This document shows, piece by piece, positions 60,301 to 64,000 of a DNA stretch of 64,000 bases. The stretch spans positions 1,539,986-1,603,985 of the forward strand of contig NW_019091386.1 of the NCBI RefSeq assembly GCF_001949145.1, in the 5' to 3' direction. The notes below the pieces were generated by a model, which worked only from the letters and a program-made list of their open reading frames with translations, was not told where the DNA came from and ran no database searches. How positions within the stretch are numbered: position 1 is the stretch's first letter; every line of letters begins with the position of its first letter. The DNA comes from Acanthaster planci (Eukaryota; Echinodermata; Asteroidea; Valvatida; Acanthasteridae). Made by a program: the position numbers and the translations under genes.

Positions 60301-62634
60301 GATTAAACCTCTTAAAAAAAGAATTCTTGAGCTAAAAATCCTGAAATATGCCCCAAAAGAGAGGAATCACATCCCTGAAACACTTCAACTGAAATAACAC
60401 TTCTGGAAGACAGGCCTTACAACCTCCAATCTCCCTGTTGAAAGCTGGTTCACACTTAGCAAATCCAAGGGGATCTTGGAACCACTATTAGGTACAAGTA
60501 CTTCGTCAGAAGGAAACTGGACTAACTCTTTCTTCCCCTCCCAATCTTACCGAGGCATGGTTGTAGATGAGTTGTGTCCATCCGTGCAGGTCCAGCAGGC
60601 GGTAGAGGGAGGCTAGCTTGCACCGCAGAATCTTCTCCCCTTTGCTGTAGTTGACCGAGTCCACACCGCGGATGTCGGCCACTGGTATTAAGCTCATTCC
60701 TGGAACGAAAACAGAAAACATTCACCCCTCATGGTATCTTGTCTCTGCTAAATAAAAACCCCCTCAAGAAAAAAATGTCTCTTATCAGCCTCCACTCAAT
60801 TCTAACACATCTTTTTAACTTTTCTTTGAAAGGATAAACTAGCGAGGAGAGATGTCAACCCCAACCACTGGAAACTTTGAAACCCACCCCAGGGCAGGAA
60901 CTTCGTTCTTGAACTGGCAAGGCAATTTCTTATTTGCAAAGGGCACTTGTACAGTGTATTAGAAAATCAGCTTGGGCACATTTCAATGGGCATCAAGGCA
61001 AAGACCAGGGGCATCAACTCAATTGCCTCCGATGCCTCCCTAAAGTTTCTGCCCTGCAACCCATAGTTTTGTGCGTGTTTTGCTCGTGTCTCTCACCCAC
61101 ATCACTTCTGAGTACAATGGGGGGGGGTAGTGGAGGACAGGGCTGTACCGGTCACTTCAGTCAGACCGGCTAAAAGCACAGATAAAGACAACAATGCATG
61201 TGCTGGGTAGCAAGAAAATACTGACATATGGTATTTTATCAATCAACTCCACAGATTCATTGATAGGATTCAAAAGAATTCAAACCATTGTCTTTCATTG
61301 ATTATTATTATTGTGATTTTTTTCCCATTAATATCATGAAACACAGCACATTTCATCACACCTTACTTGCAAAATTTGACAAGTTCTAACATCCCTGGCA
61401 CCTGTGGATTGATGCCAAAAGAGACATCTGCTCCAATTGCAAAACATAAATTGGTTCTGTTCACATTACACAATAAACAACGATCGGGTTGCCCACCAGG
61501 AAAAATTGATGGGTTTCATGTGCACGTACATGTACACCACGCCGCATGTCTATGAAAACAAAAATGCAAAATGATATCCAAGGATATGGTCCCACCAAAT
61601 GGGATGTACATACATGTACAGGCGTAGCCAAATACCATGAAGAAGTATAGGGCGGGATCATTATTTATACTCCGTAATTTTGGCTACAGCCCAATTCATC
61701 TGCAGTCCATTAAACCTTTGTTTAAACCCAAGCCTGTTGTCATTTTGCCAACGACCTTCCTGTGCACAACACTCAAAGTGCATCCACTGCGCTTGAAGTG
61801 GTGGGAGGCATTCCGGACTCACACATTCTTGAACTTGGCCGTACTTTAGCACTGGAGCAAAACCTTCCAGAAACTGCCCGGTGAAATTTGAAAGATCCAG
61901 GAGGGTCACAGAACTATTAGAATTTTTGCTTGATGCTGGAAAAGTGCACAGCAAGGCACACTGGTGCTAGAACCCGACACAGCTTGAATATGCACACACA
62001 TGTACTTCTAAAAATACAAGCAGTAACACGTGCACAATAATGTCTTGAACAGACAGCCAGCCGTCTGAAGAGACTACCGATACTTGAACAAACTGAATGG
62101 GACAATAAAGAAAGTGGAGCAAACCTTTCGGCATGTTGATGCCATCAGAGTATTTGAAACCGTCACAGGCAGCTGCACTTCTCGTGGGTCATTAACTTTT
62201 TGGACATCAACATTTTTTCTCTAACAATCCTGAAGCAAAGGCTCATTTAATTAAATACATGTGCTTTCTCCTTGTACATATATATCGCTCACAGACCAAG
62301 GCCCACTTTGTTTTCCCTTTCACAGGAACATTTTGGAAGTGCGCTCATTTCAATACTTTCCCCCCCCCTTGCACTGTGGTACCATCACAGCAGCATTCCC
62401 CATGAGCCAGGTAAAATGATTGGGAGTAGGGAGAAGCTCTAAATGACTGAGCAAGTTGTGAGTGTTTCTGCCCTTCACTTTCAGGAGAAGCTGGGCCTCT
62501 GACTCCTGCATCTTACCCTGTGGGGCCGCCCCACCACGTCCACTGCCCACTGATGTCTGGTTGAACCTCGACTGGGGGAGCACCAAGTCTGCTATCTGCT
62601 GAAGGGCGATAAGGCTGGCTGGGTGAGGCCCGCT
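42027..62634 (-). CDS. ADD: adducin (alpha/beta/gamma family), twelve exons, 5' coding end outside the window
   Basis: Adducin caps fast-growing actin ends and recruits spectrin to actin in the membrane skeleton. - strand exons: 62634-62517, 60699-60551, 51215-50985, 50522-50280, 49849-49646, 48939-48667, 48147-48037, 47446-47354, 46059-46000, 43843-43675, 43066-42959 and 42328-42027. They join in phase to 686 residues plus stop TAA. Order: LIALQQIADL; a class II aldolase-fold head (residues about 40-247) with HIH and RNHG; neck (KIGELEFEAMMRQLDNM); tail (GEKTKWLN, AGPISEVLSG, APNPFENMTEEDI). An acidic stretch then precedes a lysine-rich MARCKS-like C-terminus with the F-R-T-P-S-F-L-K phosphorylation/calmodulin site. 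The first ~60-80 residues expected from vertebrate adducins are absent and must lie above 64000. Invertebrates usually have one adducin gene, so paralogue naming is not attempted. Confidence 0.95.
42959..43066 (-). CDS. ADD: adducin exon 11
   Basis: Acceptor GATTTGTAG, donor GTGAGT, phase 1 to 1. Encodes DVKEIELIVQAPNMNGPEGA and a threonine/lysine stretch. Weakly conserved tail segment, supported mainly by splice sites and phase. Confidence 0.8.
43223..43281. mobile_element. 59-bp palindrome with TTAA/CCCTAAC ends, copy 2
   Basis: Perfect 24-nt arms (TTAACCCTAACCCTCCTC plus AATCCT, and its reverse complement) around the 11-nt loop CCAACAGGTGA, identical to the loop in the 5623 copy. It lies in adducin intron 10, next to a SINE-like tract. 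Confidence 0.7.
43290..43480 (-). repeat. SINE-like interspersed tract
   Basis: Read on the - strand it contains CCTCGAACAAGTCACTTCCT, GCCTCATGAAACCCAG and GTATGAATGGGTGCCCTACG. This resembles a widespread animal repeat with an 'aagtcactt ... tgtataaatgggta' signature. The family is recognised by pattern only. Confidence 0.4.
43675..43843 (-). CDS. ADD: adducin exon 10
   Basis: Acceptor GCCCACACAG, donor GTAAGT, phase 0 to 1. Encodes VQAASKGIITREHQKDVMLY and APNPFENMTEEDILKYKQEI, matching the conserved tail block of vertebrate adducins (T-A-S-K-A-I-I-E ... P-N-P-F). Confidence 0.93.
45434..45550. mobile_element. GGCTGTGGCT palindromic MITE, copy 3
   Basis: The left arm includes GTGTCTTAATAGCGTG and TTTATGGCTGCCAATAA. 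The reverse complement of the right arm includes ATGTCTGAATCACTTAGCTA and TGGCTAGAAATAA. The core has AGTCTATAGG. It is the most diverged of the four copies, and lies in adducin intron 9. Confidence 0.5.
46000..46059 (-). CDS. ADD: adducin exon 9 (60-bp in-frame cassette)
   Basis: Acceptor TTTTTTTCTTAG and donor GTATCT on the - strand, phase 0 to 0. Encodes LARDAPLSDSKDNLQESPRK with no stop. Flanking exons also meet in phase 0, so it can be skipped without a frameshift. It has no clear counterpart in vertebrate adducins and is likely alternatively spliced. Confidence 0.65.
47354..47446 (-). CDS. ADD: adducin exon 8
   Basis: Acceptor TTTCTCTCTGCAG, donor GTCAGT, phase 0 to 0. Encodes DKVTAGPISEVLSGVQYGDT, equivalent to human I-K-T-A-G-P-Q-S-Q-V-L-C-G. 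Confidence 0.93.
48037..48147 (-). CDS. ADD: adducin exon 7
   Basis: Acceptor TTTCTTTAAG, donor GTAAGT, phase 0 to 0. Encodes KVDPHQFSVLSDDPKEMKKK, equivalent to human L-F-V-P-L-N-T-N-P-K-E-V. Confidence 0.92.
48420..48480 (-). mobile_element. possible tRNA-SINE fragment
   Basis: On the - strand, box-B-like AGGTTCAAATTCC follows GCAACCC, with a weak box A upstream. Only suggestive. Confidence 0.25.
48526..48652. mobile_element. GGCTGTGGCT palindromic MITE, copy 4
   Basis: The left arm is AGTCACGGCTGTGGCTTGCA followed by ATAACA. The reverse complement of the right arm is GACACATCTTGGCTGTGGCT followed by GACATAAG. The core carries GGCTGCACC and CCCATAGA, the reverse of the TCTATGGG block in copies 1 and 2. 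It ends 15 bp below the adducin exon 6 donor. Confidence 0.65.
48667..48939 (-). CDS. ADD: adducin exon 6
   Basis: Acceptor TGCATCACCAG, donor GTAAGC, phase 0 to 0. Encodes GHRTGYVYHQP (human G-Y-R-T-G-Y-P-Y), a variable linker with YFYDDDKESSKY, the conserved GEKTKWLNTPNTY block, then acidic EVQEEVKEGDETPKTKT. Confidence 0.95.
49035..49400. repeat. degenerate GGCACTTGACC-type repeats in adducin intron 5
   Basis: Variants recur roughly every 25-60 bp: GGCACTTGACC, GGCATTTGACC, GACACTTGGCC, GACACATGACC, GGCACTCGACAC, GGCACTTGATC and GACACCCACC. It looks like an old, eroded minisatellite. Confidence 0.45.
49646..49849 (-). CDS. ADD: adducin exon 5
   Basis: Acceptor TTTTCCTCTTCAG, donor GTGAGG, phase 0 to 0. 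Encodes GLDNLILVSDAVKEATRNV, a glycine/basic linker, and RWKIGELEFEAMMRQLDNM, the neck segment of adducins. Confidence 0.95.
50145..50245 (-). mobile_element. tRNA-derived SINE-like fragment in adducin intron 4
   Basis: On the - strand, AGCCCATTCAGTAGGCGG resembles box A and GAGTTCAACCCC resembles box B at tRNA-like spacing. It lacks a pairing acceptor stem, so it is not a tRNA gene. Confidence 0.4.
50280..50522 (-). CDS. ADD: adducin exon 4 (end of aldolase-like head)
   Basis: Acceptor GAATGGAGGAAAAA-free region ends CATTCAG; donor GTAAGT, phase 0 to 0. Encodes MKQGLLPLSQEALICGEVSY, LDYSGIIINDQQKDDIIRAL, ILFLRNHGVVCCGETVEEAY and VVAACETQ. It includes the RNHG motif that supplies the third metal-ligand-type histidine of class II aldolases. 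Confidence 0.96.
50985..51215 (-). CDS. ADD: adducin exon 3 (aldolase-like head)
   Basis: Acceptor CTCTATCACCAG, donor GTGAGT, phase 0 to 0. Encodes FLINPFGLMYHEITASSLIK, AGFTLHSAIHSCRPDAKCVV and HIHTAGVVA. The HIH pair corresponds to the first two zinc-ligand histidines of class II aldolases. Confidence 0.96.
52660..52755. repeat. four-copy GGCAATATTTTT repeat
   Basis: GGCAATATTTTT(C/T) occurs four times in about 95 bases with variable spacers. A short degenerate tandem repeat in adducin intron 2. Confidence 0.7.
56610..57025. mobile_element. Tc1/mariner-like non-autonomous element (416 bp)
   Basis: The left end is CAGTCATTTGCGAAAGTTTA followed by GGACCA. The reverse complement of the right end is CAGTCATTTGCAAAAGTTCA followed by AGACCA. 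TA lies directly outside both ends (56608-56609 and 57026-57027), the standard Tc1/mariner target duplication. The interior holds no intact transposase. Confidence 0.8.
58466..58924. mobile_element. pogo/Tigger-like MITE (459 bp)
   Basis: The left end is CAGTGGAACGCCGCTGTAAC followed by GAACTGG. The reverse complement of the right end is CAGTGGAACGTCCCTATACC followed by GAAC. The repeated GGTATAG/CGAAC phrases and CAGTGGAAC ends are typical of pogo-like elements. TA lies just outside the right end; the left flank is TACTT, so the exact left border may be a few bases off. No transposase frame. Confidence 0.65.
60551..60699 (-). CDS. ADD: adducin exon 2
   Basis: Acceptor TTTTCGTTCCAG, donor GTAAGA, phase 1 to 0. 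Encodes MSLIPVADIRGVDSVNYSKG, EKILRCKLASLYRLLDL and HGWTQLIYNHAS, matching the start of the adducin head (human K-G-E-K-L-L-R-C-K-L-A). Confidence 0.96.
62517..62634 (-). CDS. ADD: adducin exon 1 of this window (not the start exon)
   Basis: Acceptor TGGTTGCAG, donor GTAAGA, phase 0 to 1. Encodes HPASLIALQQIADLVLPQS and a glycine-rich linker GSGRGGAAPQ, equivalent to human L-L-A-L-Q-Q-I-A-D-F. The upstream exon(s) with the start codon are not in the window. Confidence 0.93.
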
Positions 62635-64000
62635 CTGCAACCAGAACACACAGGGGAGGGGAAGAGAAAAGGAAACAATATGTTAATTTGGGGGTATCTC
62701 TGTATGTTTTGCATTGGCTTTGAGCATGACCAAGAGAGGGCGCTTTGCTGCCTGTCAACAACTTCCCATTTGGCCCACCACCACCACCACCAGTCTTCAC
62801 ACATACTCTTCACCAGTTGATTCATAGTGCATTTATTCCTCATATACTTAGTTCTACACTATTAAGCAGGTCTGGTCTGAGTCTCTCCACTGTCCCATAA
62901 ATACAGCTCACTGAGGAAGTGGGAACCATGCAGCCTATCAAGCCACTCTGTTTTGTTCATTTGTGAGAGGGTTATTAATGGCCAATTCTTTTTTTTTTTT
63001 TTTACAGGTAAAGTGTGCATGCACTGAACATTGAACATTCAACGAAGCCAGCCAACATCAAGCTACATGTACCAGTGATTTACAAAGCTCTTCTTGAAGT
63101 ATATCCTTCAAGTTGGGAACACAGTGACCAGGCAAACAACTAAGGGGCCAAGAGACAGGAAAATCCCAGACAGCACAAGAGTAAGCATGACTCTAATACA
63201 ATTTGGGCTCCAAGGATGCCCCCAAAATGTTTGCTTTCTTTCCACCTGAAGTTTCTTTCCACTGAAAACCAATGGAAAGAAATTTCTTTTTACTTATTTC
63301 TGAGGACTTTCGAAACAAAATGCACTTGGAAATGGATATCAAGTCAGTAGCTTTGCGAGTTGCTGGTCATAAAATATGACACTTCTGTGCTATACCAGTA
63401 GATGTGAATGAAATTCACAACAAAATGTCCAGGATACATGTACCGGTTACATGTGGGTGCATAGTTACTTCAATGTAGAGAGACTTTTCTTCTTGGTACG
63501 CAAGCTCCAATTACAGCTGCTTTTGCCGATTTACCCTGAAGTTTCATACCGTAGAGTGTCCATTTTCTAAGAAGCCCTTGAGAGGTCTGATGCCCTTACA
63601 TTCTCCTCAGTTATTCATCCTAATCCTGGGTGACTACAAGATTATTCAGGTTTGCCCGCCCCCCATATGAATGGCCCTCACTGCGAAGCTCCAAATCTCT
63701 GTTCATCCGAACAAGACTCAAGGGGCTGAGGAAGATTTGTGCCTATAGAAGAGACAAGCTCTACCTCTTCAGTGGTGAATTGGCAATGGTTGGAGGGGTA
63801 ACAGTTGATTGGCAGTATCACAAATACCAGTCCAAGTACAATACTGTTCAACTGTGGCATATGGAACATGTACGTCGTGCATGCACACAATAATTGCTGG
63901 AATAATCACTTTGCTATCAATCCGCCTTTCCAGCCTGTGGGAATTTTATCTGTAGGGCTCGCTCTTATCACGCAGCAACCCATCTTGATTAGCCCACCAG
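62635..64000 (-). other. adducin intron leading to missing 5' exon(s)
   Basis: No sequence matching the adducin N-terminal block (the D-L-R-Q-D-F-N-M-M type segment) was found. The 5' coding end therefore lies outside the window. Contains a T run near 62988-63003 and a direct TTTCTTTCCAC repeat near 63237-63260. Nothing else supportable. Confidence 0.6.

Larger units (their letters stand above)
51216..60550 (-). other. adducin intron 2 (9.3 kb)
   Basis: No coding exon was recognised; exons on each side join in phase (phase 0). It contains a GGCAATATTTTT repeat patch (52660-52755), an N within a G run (54110-54148), a Tc1/mariner-like remnant (56610-57025) and a pogo-like element (58466-58924). 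TACATGTA runs are dense, especially at 53935-53962. The 172-codon - strand frame around 54691-55209 resembles no family I know. Confidence 0.75.

Overview
This is nuclear DNA from an animal, from a draft assembly: there are two N gaps (2171-2997 and 30739-30982) and one stray N (54148). Genes are split into short exons with GT-AG introns. Four conserved metazoan genes can be rebuilt exon by exon, and their splice phases are consistent. Intergenic and intronic DNA is AT-rich and full of the palindrome TACATGTA and small inverted-repeat elements. Protein similarity and repeat style suggest an invertebrate deuterostome (echinoderm, hemichordate or cephalochordate). That is an inference; the species cannot be fixed from the sequence alone.

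Layout: (1) 1144-15310, + strand, pantothenate kinase (PANK) in seven exons with an 8.4 kb first intron. (2) 22083-25252, - strand, a proton-coupled-folate-transporter-like SLC46 major facilitator in six exons, including a 66-bp exon too short for an ORF scan. (3) 27207-34129, + strand, an ABRAXAS1-like MPN-domain scaffold in nine exons, ending in the BRCA1-BRCT-binding type motif S-P-T-F. Its exon 8 carries a one-base frameshift in this assembly. (4) 42027-62634, - strand, adducin in twelve exons here, lacking its 5' coding exon(s), which lie beyond position 64000. It ends in a MARCKS-like lysine-rich tail.

PANK and SLC46 are convergent, SLC46 and ABRAXAS1 are divergent (1.95 kb apart), and ABRAXAS1 and adducin are convergent with about 7.9 kb between stop codons. 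The four genes work in different processes: CoA synthesis, solute transport, DNA-damage/ubiquitin signalling, and the spectrin-actin membrane skeleton. I see no sign that they form a functional cluster.

The less ordinary content is the non-coding DNA. It holds a 129-bp (43-codon) tandem repeat running into an assembly gap, a hAT-type MITE with a perfect 8-bp target duplication, and a second hAT-like family with two copies. Two 59-bp perfect TTAA-flanked palindromes with CCCTAAC ends are also present, with a longer relative. Other elements are a four-copy palindromic family built on GGCTGTGGCT, a Tc1/mariner-like and a pogo-like remnant, several other inverted-repeat elements, and tRNA-derived SINE-like pieces. 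No CRISPR arrays, rRNA genes or intact tRNA genes were seen.
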